DNA from: Sulfopaludibacter sp035606355
GTDB lineage: Bacteria > Acidobacteriota > Terriglobia > Bryobacterales > Bryobacteraceae
Assembly: GCA_035606355.1 (NCBI GenBank)
Contig: DATNFO010000015.1
Location: 248,001-312,000, forward strand
Reading direction: 5' to 3'
DNA: 64,000 nucleotides
Below are positions 41,476-49,453 of the stretch, piece by piece. The notes below the pieces were generated by a model, which saw only the letters and a list, made by a program, of their open reading frames with translations, did not search any database and was not told the DNA's origin. The number at the start of each line of letters is the position of its first letter. Positions within the stretch are counted from its first letter, which is position 1. A program made the position numbers and the translations under genes.

Positions 41476-44133
41476 TCACTCGTCGCGCAGAATGCGGGCC
41501 GGATCGAGCGCCGATGCCCGATGAGCGGGCGCCAGACACGCGGCGAGGGCGACGGAAAACAGCGCAGCGGCGGCTCCGCCGAGCGTCCAAGGGTCGGCCG
41601 GCGCAACGCCGAAGAGCAGAGAGCGAACCAGGTGTCCGGCGGCGAGCGCGGCAATGAGTCCCACGGCCAGGCCGGCGATCACCGGCCGCAGGCCACGGCG
41701 TAAGACAAGCGAACGGACTTCGGCGGCGCGGGCTCCCAGGGCCATGCGCACGCCCAACTCGCGGCGGCGCAGCGCGACGGAATACGCCACCACCCCATAA
41801 ATGCCGAGCGCGGCCAGCAGCAGCGCGCCGATGCCGAATCCGCCGGCCACTTCCATGCGGAAGCGTCGCAGGGCCACGGTCCGATCCACCACCTCCTGCA
41901 TGGTGCGCATGGCAGGCGCCGGAACGCTCGAATCCAGAGACTGAACGGCGCGGCGGACGGTGTCTTCCATGGCGAGCGGATCGCCGTTGCAGCGGACCAG
42001 CAGGTCGGCTACGTGGCCGCTTTTCCAGAACGGAATGTAGATCATGGGCGTGGGGTCGCCTTCGAGCCCGCTCGCGTGGACATCGCCCACGACGCCGACG
42101 ATGCGCGCATCCGTTATGCGAGACCCGCTGGAAACGGTGTGGCCGAGGGGGTCTGTGCCGGGGAAGAGTTTGGCGGCCGTGCGCGCGGAGACGATGGCGA
42201 CATTGCGGTTGCGGTCCGCCGGTTCGAAGAGGCGTCCACGCTGTAAAGGGATGCCGGCGGCTTCGAAGTAGGAATCGCTCACAAAGCGGTCGTTCACTTC
42301 GACGAAGTGGTTCGAGGCGGTGTCCTTCGCGCCGTCTTTGGCCCCGTCAATGGCCACTCCGTTGACGCTCGATTCACCGGCGAGCGGCGCCGTATTGACC
42401 GCGGCTGCCGCGCGCACGCCGGGCAAAGCGCGGAGCACGTAGAGGGCGCGATCGAAATAGGCAGTAGCGCCGGCCGTTTGATACGACGGCGGCACGATGG
42501 GACTGACAATCAGCGTGTGCTCCGTGGCGAAGCCGCGATCGACGTGCAACACATGCCAGAGGCTGCTCACCAACAATCCGGCGAGAACGACAAGGAGCGT
42601 GCAGAGCGCGACTTCGCTGCCGACCAGAAACTCGCGCAAGCGGAGACCGCCGCGACCGGAAGTGGAAGCGTGACTTTCGCCGCGGAGCGCGGTTTGCGGA
42701 TCGGCTCGCGAAACGCGCCAGGCCGGAAGGAGGCCGAAGAGCAGAGCGCACAATACGGCGAGGCCGAATGCGAACGCAATCACCGGCGTATCGACGCGGG
42801 CTTCGTCGGCGCGTGGCAGGTCCACGGAAGCAAGGCGCGTGAAGGCGCGTACCGCGGCCACCGCCGCGAGCGTGCCGAGAGTGCCGCCCGCGAGCGCGAT
42901 CAGCAGAGTTTCGGTAAGCGCCGAAATGGCGAGTCTGCCGCGCGATGCGCCGAGCGCGATCCGCATCCCGTACTCGCGGGCGCGGGCGCTGCCGCGGGCC
43001 AGAAGAAGGTTGGCGAGATTGACGCACACGATGAGGGTCAGGACGAGCACCGCGGAGAGCAACACGAGCAAGCTCGCGCGAACCGGCGAGGCGATGACGT
43101 CCTGCAGCGGCCACGTCTGCACGCGCAGCCCCTCGGCAATGTCGCCAGAGTGGGTTTCGACGATGCGACGCTCCAGCAGATCCAACTCCGCGCGGCCCTG
43201 CCGCTCGGTGATGCCGCGGCGGAGGCGGCCGAACACGATGTAATCGTACTCGCCGCCCCAATCCGGAAGATAGGATTGGATGGGCAGGAGGACGTCGATG
43301 CGCTCGGGGAGACGCGCCAACGGCCCGAGCTCGTTGTTCTTGGGGAAGCGGAAATCGGGCGGCAGCACTCCTACGATCTGGTACGCGCGGGAATTCAGGA
43401 TGGCCTTTTGACCCAGAATCGCGGACGAACCCGAGAAGCGGTTGCGCCATAGGGCATCGGAGATCACGATTTCCGGGGGCGAATTCGGACGTTCGTTTGC
43501 GAGGGTGAATGCGCGGCCGAGTCGCGGCGCGATGCCCAACACGTCGAAGAAATTGCCGGAGACCAGGGCGACGGGGAGAACTTCGGCTTCGCCTCTGCCG
43601 TAGAGGGCGGCGCTGCTGGAAGTGAGCGCTCCGAGGGAGTCGAATGACCGCGTATTCTCGCGCCAGAAGCGGTAATGCAGGTAATTCACCGGGAGGGTGG
43701 GATAGACGTGTTCGAGCGGCTTGACCACTTCGCGGATGAACAGAAGGCGGCCGGGTTCGCGATACGCGAGCGGCTTCAACACCACGGCATCGACGAGCGA
43801 GAAGAGCGTGGCCGCGGCTCCGATGCCGAGCGCGAGCGAAAGAATAGAGACGGCGGTGAAGGCGGGTGAACGGCGCAAGCCGCGGATGGCTGCGCGGAGA
43901 TCCTGCGCGAGTCCGGCGGCGGGAAACCAGACGGCGCGCGCGTTCTCCTGCGCGGCGGTGATGTTGCCGAAATCGCGGCGTGCCAGGCGCGCGGCATGCG
44001 GATCGGGCGCTGGGGAATCCGCGGCATCTTCCACGGCGAGGGCGAGGTTGGCGCGCAGTTCCTCTGCGAGGTCGCGCTCTCGCGCGCGGCGGGTCCAGGG
44101 CAAGAGAAGCCAAAAACGGCGAAGCCAAAACAC
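41476..44133 (-). CDS. ADOP-type ABC transporter permease with N-terminal PadR-linked extension
   Basis: 885 residues. The first 85 residues are the extra cytoplasmic segment found in PadR-linked ADOP proteins (RARERDLAEELRANLALAVEDA, HAARLARRDFGNITAAQENARAVWF). They are followed by DLRAAIRGLRRSPAFTAVSILSLALGIGAAATLF, two MacB-type periplasmic domains and two FtsX helix modules (VNLANLLLARGSARAREYGMRIALGAS; YGVVAYSVALRRRELGVRMALGARAAEV). It ends RASALDPARILRDE. It lies 3 bases after padR, which should control it. It converges with mreB, 9 bases apart. Confidence 0.94.
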   Translation of the reverse strand: MFWLRRFWLLLPWTRRARERDLAEELRANLALAVEDAADSPAPDPHAARLARRDFGNITAAQENARAVWFPAAGLAQDLRAAIRGLRRSPAFTAVSILSLALGIGAAATLFSLVDAVVLKPLAYREPGRLLFIREVVKPLEHVYPTLPVNYLHYRFWRENTRSFDSLGALTSSSAALYGRGEAEVLPVALVSGNFFDVLGIAPRLGRAFTLANERPNSPPEIVISDALWRNRFSGSSAILGQKAILNSRAYQIVGVLPPDFRFPKNNELGPLARLPERIDVLLPIQSYLPDWGGEYDYIVFGRLRRGITERQGRAELDLLERRIVETHSGDIAEGLRVQTWPLQDVIASPVRASLLVLLSAVLVLTLIVCVNLANLLLARGSARAREYGMRIALGASRGRLAISALTETLLIALAGGTLGTLAAVAAVRAFTRLASVDLPRADEARVDTPVIAFAFGLAVLCALLFGLLPAWRVSRADPQTALRGESHASTSGRGGLRLREFLVGSEVALCTLLVVLAGLLVSSLWHVLHVDRGFATEHTLIVSPIVPPSYQTAGATAYFDRALYVLRALPGVRAAAAVNTAPLAGESSVNGVAIDGAKDGAKDTASNHFVEVNDRFVSDSYFEAAGIPLQRGRLFEPADRNRNVAIVSARTAAKLFPGTDPLGHTVSSGSRITDARIVGVVGDVHASGLEGDPTPMIYIPFWKSGHVADLLVRCNGDPLAMEDTVRRAVQSLDSSVPAPAMRTMQEVVDRTVALRRFRMEVAGGFGIGALLLAALGIYGVVAYSVALRRRELGVRMALGARAAEVRSLVLRRGLRPVIAGLAVGLIAALAAGHLVRSLLFGVAPADPWTLGGAAAALFSVALAACLAPAHRASALDPARILRDE

Positions 44134-44136
44134 GAT

Positions 44137-44478
44137 TTACTCCTCGGCCGGCCGGGGGTTGAGCGCCTGCGAAACGGCGCGGACAAAGCTCTCCCATCGG
44201 GAAACTTCCGCGTGAAGACGCTTTCTGCCGGCAGCGGTCAGGCGGTAGGTGCGCAGGCGGCGGTTGCTTTCCGAAACTTCCCATTTGGCGGCAACGAGCC
44301 CTTGCAATTCCAGGCGCTGGAGCGCTGGATAGAGGGAGCCGGCTTCCACCTGGATGGCGTCATCGGTGGCCTGCCGGAGGGCGCGTGCGATGCCATACCC
44401 ATGCAAGGGCGCTAGAGCCAGAGTGCGCAAGATGAGCATATCCAGGGTGCCTTGCAGAAACTCAAGTCGATCGGCCAT
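44137..44478 (-). CDS. PadR-family transcriptional repressor
   Basis: 113 residues with the PadR winged helix (LQGTLDMLILRTLALAPLHGYGIARALRQATDDAIQVEAGSLYPALQRLELQGLVAAKW) and a short C-terminal dimerisation helix. PadR regulators beside ADOP permeases are a recurrent acidobacterial pair. The start ATG at 44478 lies immediately downstream of a strong dyad and -10 box with no room for a Shine-Dalgarno, so the mRNA is probably leaderless. It is co-transcribed with the permease. Confidence 0.95.
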   Translation of the reverse strand: MADRLEFLQGTLDMLILRTLALAPLHGYGIARALRQATDDAIQVEAGSLYPALQRLELQGLVAAKWEVSESNRRLRTYRLTAAGRKRLHAEVSRWESFVRAVSQALNPRPAEE

Positions 44479-44485
44479 GCGTTTG

Positions 44486-44515
44486 ATTATAGACCGCCGA
44501 TATATAGGCGGTCTA
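44486..44515 (-). promoter_or_regulatory. padR promoter and operator dyad (leaderless start)
   Basis: On the minus strand TAGACC (44515-44510) and TATAAT (44491-44486) are 18 bases apart. The perfect inverted repeat TAGACCGCC-8-GGCGGTCTA (44490-44515) covers both boxes. A start 7 bases beyond the -10 would be at the ATG itself (44478). Confidence 0.7.
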
Positions 44516-44562
44516 CTATTCGACGGCGGTGCGCGGGATCGGTTAGGGGGTATTTGCCTCTA

Positions 44563-44640
44563 GGCCCGTACCTGGCGCGCGGGGCGCGCCCGGGCGAGCT
44601 AGCGCTCGCCTGCAACCGGTCGGGAGACCGGTCGCTACTA
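44563..44640 (-). repeat. Family A REP-like element, twin form (copy 7)
   Basis: Minus orientation TAGTAGCGACCGGTCTCCCG with its pairing arm, TTGCAGGCGAGCGCTAGCTC hairpin, then GGCGCGCCCCGCGCGCC and a degraded GTACGGG end. It has the same two-half order as copy 4. It lies directly upstream of the Wzt-like gene. Confidence 0.82.
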
Positions 44641-44649
44641 TAATCAGAG

Positions 44650-45846
44650 TTGATCCTTTGCCAGAGCGTTTCGAAGCTGTATCGTTTGTATCCGCGGCCG
44701 AGCGACCGTTTGCGGGAACTGCTTCCCGGCGCGCGTTCTTTGCACTCGGATTTTTGGGCTCTGCGCGACATTAGCTTCGAGGTGGAGAAGGGCGAGACGC
44801 TGAGCCTGGTGGGGCCGAACGGGTGCGGGAAAAGCACGCTGCTGCAAATCGTCAGCGGCATCCTGCAACCCACCACCGGGCGCGTGGTGACACGCGGGCG
44901 CATTGCGGCTCTGCTGGAACTCGGAGCGGGGTTTAACCCGGAGTTCAGCGGCCGTGAAAACGTGTACCTCAACGGCGAGATTATGGGCCTTTCGCGCGCC
45001 GCGATTGCGAAAGCGATGCCGTCGATCGAAGCCTTCGCGGAAATCGGAGAATTCATCGAGCGGCCGGTGAAGGAATACTCGAGCGGCATGTACGTGCGGC
45101 TGGCATTTTCTACGGCGATTCATGTGGACCCGGAGATTCTGATTGTCGACGAAGCGCTGGCGGTGGGCGATGCCGTTTTTGCGAATCGCTGCGTGCGGAA
45201 ATTTCAGGAACTGCGCGAGCGGAAGGTTACGGTGTTGTTTGTTTCGCACGATCTGGGGCTGGTGAAGCAGTTGAGCGACCGCGCTATTCTGCTGCTGCAC
45301 GGCCGCATAGAAGCTCAGGGCGAGCCGAAGGACGTCATCAACCGCTATATCGGGCTGGTGCTGGAGAAGCAGGAATCGCAGAACAAAAAAGACGACCGGG
45401 TGCGCGCCAGCTTTCGTCATGGCGATGGGACGAGCGAAATTGTCTCGGTCGCGCTGCTGAACGCCGCGGGCGAAGCGGTGGGCATGATATCGAGCGGCGA
45501 GCGCGTGACGGTGCGCGTACGGTGCCGCTTCCATCGTGCGATTGAAGACCCGATGGTCGGCATCCTCATACGCACGCGCATCGGCATGGACGTATACGGC
45601 ACGAACACGCGCATTGAGCAGGCTGCGCTGGGCGCGTTTCAGGCGGGCGACGAACTGGAAGTGGATTTCGCGATCGAGTGCTGGCTGACGCCGCAGCAAT
45701 ATACGCTGACCGTGGCTACGCAGAATGCCGATGGCGCGAGTCACGACTGGCTGGACGACGCCATTGCGTTCGAGGTGGTGGATACGCGCGTGGCCGCGGG
45801 AGTGGCGAATCTGAGGGCGAAGATTGCATGGCGCGTATCGCGGTGA
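44650..45846 (+). CDS. Wzt/TagH-like polysaccharide export ABC ATPase
   Basis: 398 residues beginning at TTG 44650 (MILCQSVSKLYRLYPRPSDRLRELL). The ATPase domain has Walker A GPNGCGKST, the LLELGAGFNPEFSGRENVYLNG segment typical of O-antigen/teichoic exporters, signature YSSGMYVRL, Walker B ILIVDEALAVGD and SHD H-loop. A C-terminal Wzt-type beta-sandwich (about 260-398: RVTVRVRCRFHRAIEDPMVGILIRTRIGMDVYGTNT, QYTLTVATQNADG) would recognise the glycan end. The partner permease is not in the window. Its 3' end overlaps the DUF167 gene by 19 bases. Confidence 0.93.
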   Translation: MILCQSVSKLYRLYPRPSDRLRELLPGARSLHSDFWALRDISFEVEKGETLSLVGPNGCGKSTLLQIVSGILQPTTGRVVTRGRIAALLELGAGFNPEFSGRENVYLNGEIMGLSRAAIAKAMPSIEAFAEIGEFIERPVKEYSSGMYVRLAFSTAIHVDPEILIVDEALAVGDAVFANRCVRKFQELRERKVTVLFVSHDLGLVKQLSDRAILLLHGRIEAQGEPKDVINRYIGLVLEKQESQNKKDDRVRASFRHGDGTSEIVSVALLNAAGEAVGMISSGERVTVRVRCRFHRAIEDPMVGILIRTRIGMDVYGTNTRIEQAALGAFQAGDELEVDFAIECWLTPQQYTLTVATQNADGASHDWLDDAIAFEVVDTRVAAGVANLRAKIAWRVSR

Positions 45847-46100
45847 AAGTTCATCCGAGAGCGCGGCGGACGGCACTGAACGGCCGTTTCGGCGAGGCTT
45901 ATAAGTTGGACCTGGCGGCGCCTCCGGTGGATGGCAAGGCGAACGAAGAGTGCGTGCGATTTTTTGCGGAGCTGGCGAAGGTGCCGCGGTCACGGGTGCG
46001 AATCGTGACGGGCGCGACGGCGCGGAACAAGGTGCTCGAGATCGAAGGCGTGGATCAGGCGAATTTGGATCGCCTCATTGATAACGCATCACGCGAGTGA
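45828..46100 (+). CDS. DUF167/YggU family protein
   Basis: 90 residues from the ATG at 45828, inside the end of the Wzt-like gene. Family motifs are VKVHPRARRTAL, YKLDLAAPPVDGKANEECVRFFAELAKVPRSRVRIVTGATARNKVLEIEG. The fold is a small alpha/beta protein of unknown function found across bacteria and archaea. It overlaps the convergent zinc-ribbon gene by 26 bases. Confidence 0.94.
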   Translation: MARIAVKVHPRARRTALNGRFGEAYKLDLAAPPVDGKANEECVRFFAELAKVPRSRVRIVTGATARNKVLEIEGVDQANLDRLIDNASRE

Positions 46101-46383
46101 CTAACAGGATGCCGCCGAAAGCGATCAGGAGGCCGGTGATTAAACCGGCGCCCATTCCTCCCGCCATCCCGGGGAGCGGCAGATGCAGAACCACGGTTAC
46201 GAGGATCGCCGCAAGGGCGACAAACAAGTGCGACTCCCAACCAGACGCTCCGCGCGGTCGGAACGAGCGGCTTCCCGCAGCGGGGCAGGTTTCCCGCCGC
46301 TCCTCCGGAAATAACAATGCGTCGATGGATTTCAGCGCCACTTTTCCACTGATGGGGGATGCACACGCGGAGCAATTTGCCAT
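46075..46383 (-). CDS. Small zinc-ribbon-like membrane protein
   Basis: 102 residues from the ATG at 46383. The N terminus has a CxxC (MANCSACASPISGKVAL) and a further Cys-Pro at 33-34, a partial zinc ribbon. The C-terminal half has two transmembrane helices (LFVALAAILVTVVLHLPL about 53-70; GLITGLLIAFGGILLVTRV about 80-98). Text and topology look genuine and the start is clean. The second half of the ribbon appears incomplete. It is divergent from the Ycf48-like gene, 39 bases between starts. Function unknown. Confidence 0.7.
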   Translation of the reverse strand: MANCSACASPISGKVALKSIDALLFPEERRETCPAAGSRSFRPRGASGWESHLFVALAAILVTVVLHLPLPGMAGGMGAGLITGLLIAFGGILLVTRVMRYQ

Positions 46384-46422
46384 ACGGGGCCTTTGTAAAC
46401 GAAGATTGTATCGCGGCTCCCT

Positions 46423-47445
46423 ATGAAAACAACGATCTGTTTGATTGCGGTGGTTGCCTCCGCGTTTGCTCAAACCTGGCAGCCGCAGCAGAGCGGTAGC
46501 CGCTCTTCTTTGCGCGGCATCTCCGCCGTAAACGCCGATGTGGTGTGGGCTAGCGGGAGCGGCGGAACTTACCTGGTGACCGCGGACGGCGGCCGCAACT
46601 GGACGGCGGGCAAGGTAGCGGGCGCGGAGAACCTGGATTTCCGGGCGGTGCACGCGCTGGACCGCAATACCGCATGGCTGGTGTCGATCGGCACGGGAGA
46701 AGCTTCGCGCGTCATCAAAACCACGGACGGCGGCGCCACATGGCAGACGCAGTTGCAGAATCCCGATGCGAAGGGCTTCTTCGACGGCATCGCCTTTTGG
46801 GACCCGAAGCACGCGGTTCTGGTAGGCGATCCGGTTGACGGTCACGTGGTGGTGTTCACGACCGGTGATGGCGGCGAGCATTGGACGAGGCGCAGTACGC
46901 CGCCCGCGGTGGGCGCGGAAGGAGCGTTCGCGGCCAGCAACAGCTCGATCGCGGTGCGCGGCAGCAGCGAGGTGTGGATCGCCACCGGCGGTGTAGGCGC
47001 GGCGCGCGTGTTCCACTCGACGGACGGAGGCGCAACGTGGACGGTGACTCCGACGCCGATGCGCAATGACGGCGCGGGCGCAGGAATTTTTTCGATCTAC
47101 TTCCGCGACGGCAAGTACGGCATAGTGGTGGGCGGCGATTACACCAAGCCGAAGGAAACCACCGGCAACGTCGCGATCACCACGGACGGCGGCAAGACAT
47201 GGAAGGCTCCCTCGGGCACGCCGCCAAGCGGATTCCGGTCCGCGGTGGTATATAAGGCCGAGCGGCAATTGTGGCTCGCGACGGGCCCCACCGGCACGGA
47301 TTATTCGACCGACGGCGGCCAAAACTGGACGGCCATGGATTCGACCGGGTACAACGCGCTGGAGTTCCTGCCGTCGGGCGCGGGATGGGCGGTGGGCGGG
47401 GGCGGGCGGATTGCTGCATACCGCTCCGTCACCACCCTGAAATAG
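46423..47445 (+). CDS. Exported Ycf48/BNR-type beta-propeller
   Basis: 340 residues with a signal peptide (MKTTICLIAVVASAFAQ). Repeated blades end in the sialidase-type Asp-box pattern (TADGGRNWTAG, TTDGGATWQTQ, GDGGEHWTRR, STDGGATWTVT, TTDGGKTWKAP, STDGGQNWTAM), which gives a six- to seven-bladed propeller. Ycf48-like proteins are assembly chaperones in cyanobacteria, but in Acidobacteria related exported proteins have no known role and are often mislabelled oxidoreductases. It is a single gene. Confidence 0.9.
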   Translation: MKTTICLIAVVASAFAQTWQPQQSGSRSSLRGISAVNADVVWASGSGGTYLVTADGGRNWTAGKVAGAENLDFRAVHALDRNTAWLVSIGTGEASRVIKTTDGGATWQTQLQNPDAKGFFDGIAFWDPKHAVLVGDPVDGHVVVFTTGDGGEHWTRRSTPPAVGAEGAFAASNSSIAVRGSSEVWIATGGVGAARVFHSTDGGATWTVTPTPMRNDGAGAGIFSIYFRDGKYGIVVGGDYTKPKETTGNVAITTDGGKTWKAPSGTPPSGFRSAVVYKAERQLWLATGPTGTDYSTDGGQNWTAMDSTGYNALEFLPSGAGWAVGGGGRIAAYRSVTTLK

Positions 47446-47554
47446 AGTGTCCGAGCGCGAACGCAAGTGTTCTAAATTGGGACGCTAGACAGGTACAACC
47501 TCGTTCGTTTTCAGCTACATCGGCTGGCCGTGCGATTGCACCTTCCGCCTACTC

Positions 47555-49453
47555 ATGCGAACGCGTTGTCTGCTTGCCATTTTGCTTTGCCTGCCTCTGG
47601 GAGCTCAGGAAAACAGCTATCTCACGGTGCTGCCGCCGAAGCCGCGGCCGCTCGGGTTTCTGACGCGCAACTACCAGCAGCGCTACGTGCCGCCGGTGAA
47701 TCTGACCAACTCCGGGCGTCTGGCGATGCTGATCCGGTCTAACAACCTGTACCTGACGGCGCAGGACGTGATCGCGCTGGTGCTCGAAAACAACCTGGAC
47801 ATCGAGATACAACGCTATGGTCCGCTGCTGGCGCAGGAGGACATCATGCGCGCGCGGGTCGGCGGAGCGTTGCGCGCTCCGAGCACTCCGGTGGCGGCCG
47901 GCCCGGTGAGCGTGAGCACGACAGGGATCAACGTGGGGGCGATCAGCCAGGCGGCCGGGTCGGGCGTCAATTCCGCGGGAAATATTACGGGGCAACTCGG
48001 CTCGCTGGTGCCGAATCTCGATCCGGTTCTTTCCTTCAACGCGAGCTTCGGGCACTTCACGTATCCGGAGAGCAACCTGATCGTGGACCAGACGAATTAC
48101 CTGGTGCAGGGCTCGCAGAGTTTCAGCGCGAGTTACAACCAGCAGTTCATGCCGGGCACGGCGGTGCAGTTGTATTTCGGCAGCGGACGCACCACGGTGA
48201 ACAGTCCGACGACTCTTCTCAGCCCGGTAACTCAGGGGCAACTGAGTCTGACCGTGTCGCAGAACCTGCTGCAGAGCTTCGGCGCGAGCGTCAACAGCCG
48301 GTACATCACGATCGCGCGCAATAACGCGAAGGTGACGGACCTGCAACTGAAGCAGCAGGTGATCACTACCGTATCGGCGGTGCTGAATCTCTACTGGGAC
48401 CTGGTGGCGTTCAACGAGGACGTGCGCTTAAAGCAGCTTGCGCTGGAGGCGGCGGAGAAGCTGTACGCGGACAATCGCGAACAGCTTGCGGCGGGCGCGA
48501 TTGCAGCCATCGAAGTGACGCGCGCGCAGGCGGAGATTCCGGCGCGGCGGCAGGACGTGCTGATCTCGCAGACCAATTTGCTGCAACAGGAGATCGTGCT
48601 AAAGAACGCGCTCAGCAAGCGCGGCATCGAAGATCCGCTGCTGGCGGAGGTGCACATCGTGCCTCTGGACAGCATTCAGGTTCCGAAGGCGGGCGTGCTG
48701 CCGCCGGTGAAGGAGCTTATTGCGCAGGCGATGGCGCAGCGTCCGGATTTGCAGCAGACGCGCATCAATATCGAGAGCCAGGGCCTGTTGATCAAGGGCG
48801 ACAGGAGCGCGCTGAAACCATCGCTGCAGGCGTTTGCGAGTTTCACGAATCACGCGCAGATCGGCGTGCTCAATCCGCTGAATGTGGGTTTCCTGTACGG
48901 CCAGCCGGACCCGTTCTATATCGGCGGATATGGCAGCTTTCTCGGGCAGTTGTTCCGGCGCAATTTCCCGGATTACTCGGCGGGATTCAACCTGACGATT
49001 CCGATTCGCAATCGCGCGGCGCAGGCCGATTATGCGATCGACCAGTTGAGCTTGCGGCAGTTGCAGCTTCAGCTTGAAAAGAGCGTGAACTCGGTGGGAG
49101 TGGACGTGCGCAACGCGATGATCGGGCTGCAGCAGGCGCAGGCGCGGTATGAGACGGCGGTGGAAACGCGCAAGCTCGCGGAGGACACGCTGAAGGCTGA
49201 GCAAAAGAAGAACGAGTATGGCAAGAGCACGAGCGCGCTGGTGATTCTGGCGCAGCGCGACGTGGTGACGTCGGAGAGCGAAGAAGTGCAGTCGATGGCG
49301 AACTACACGCATGCGCGCATCGCGTTTGAAGAGGCTTTGGGAGTCACGCTGGAGCGCAACAATATCACGATGCGGGAAGCGGAGGCCGGGCGCGTGGAGA
49401 GGCAGAGTTCCCTGCCCGACGTGCTGCCCGCGAGCAAAGGAGGCGCGCAATGA
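47555..49453 (+). CDS. TolC-family outer-membrane efflux protein (first of tandem pair)
   Basis: 632 residues with a signal peptide (MRTRCLLAILLCLPLGAQ). An about 180-residue N-terminal part includes LTAQDVIALVLENNLDIEIQRYGPLLAQEDIMRA. The two OEP coiled-coil/beta halves follow (VITTVSAVLNLYWDLVAFNEDVRLKQLALEAAEKLYADNREQLAAGAIAAIEVTRAQAEI and VRNAMIGLQQAQARYETAVETRKLAEDTLKAEQKKNEYGKSTSALVILAQRDV). It forms a trimeric outer-membrane/periplasmic channel. No inner-membrane pump or adaptor gene is adjacent. It overlaps the next gene by 4 bases. Confidence 0.93.
   Translation: MRTRCLLAILLCLPLGAQENSYLTVLPPKPRPLGFLTRNYQQRYVPPVNLTNSGRLAMLIRSNNLYLTAQDVIALVLENNLDIEIQRYGPLLAQEDIMRARVGGALRAPSTPVAAGPVSVSTTGINVGAISQAAGSGVNSAGNITGQLGSLVPNLDPVLSFNASFGHFTYPESNLIVDQTNYLVQGSQSFSASYNQQFMPGTAVQLYFGSGRTTVNSPTTLLSPVTQGQLSLTVSQNLLQSFGASVNSRYITIARNNAKVTDLQLKQQVITTVSAVLNLYWDLVAFNEDVRLKQLALEAAEKLYADNREQLAAGAIAAIEVTRAQAEIPARRQDVLISQTNLLQQEIVLKNALSKRGIEDPLLAEVHIVPLDSIQVPKAGVLPPVKELIAQAMAQRPDLQQTRINIESQGLLIKGDRSALKPSLQAFASFTNHAQIGVLNPLNVGFLYGQPDPFYIGGYGSFLGQLFRRNFPDYSAGFNLTIPIRNRAAQADYAIDQLSLRQLQLQLEKSVNSVGVDVRNAMIGLQQAQARYETAVETRKLAEDTLKAEQKKNEYGKSTSALVILAQRDVVTSESEEVQSMANYTHARIAFEEALGVTLERNNITMREAEAGRVERQSSLPDVLPASKGGAQ

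Noticed and set aside
42374..44284. 636-residue minus-strand frame overlapping the ADOP permease and padR
   Set aside because: It is a frame shadow rich in Arg and Pro. The real permease and padR in the neighbouring frame explain the region.
46423..47445. Oxidoreductase or photosystem assembly factor
   Set aside because: Only Asp-box propeller blades are visible; neither a redox motif nor photosystem context supports those names.
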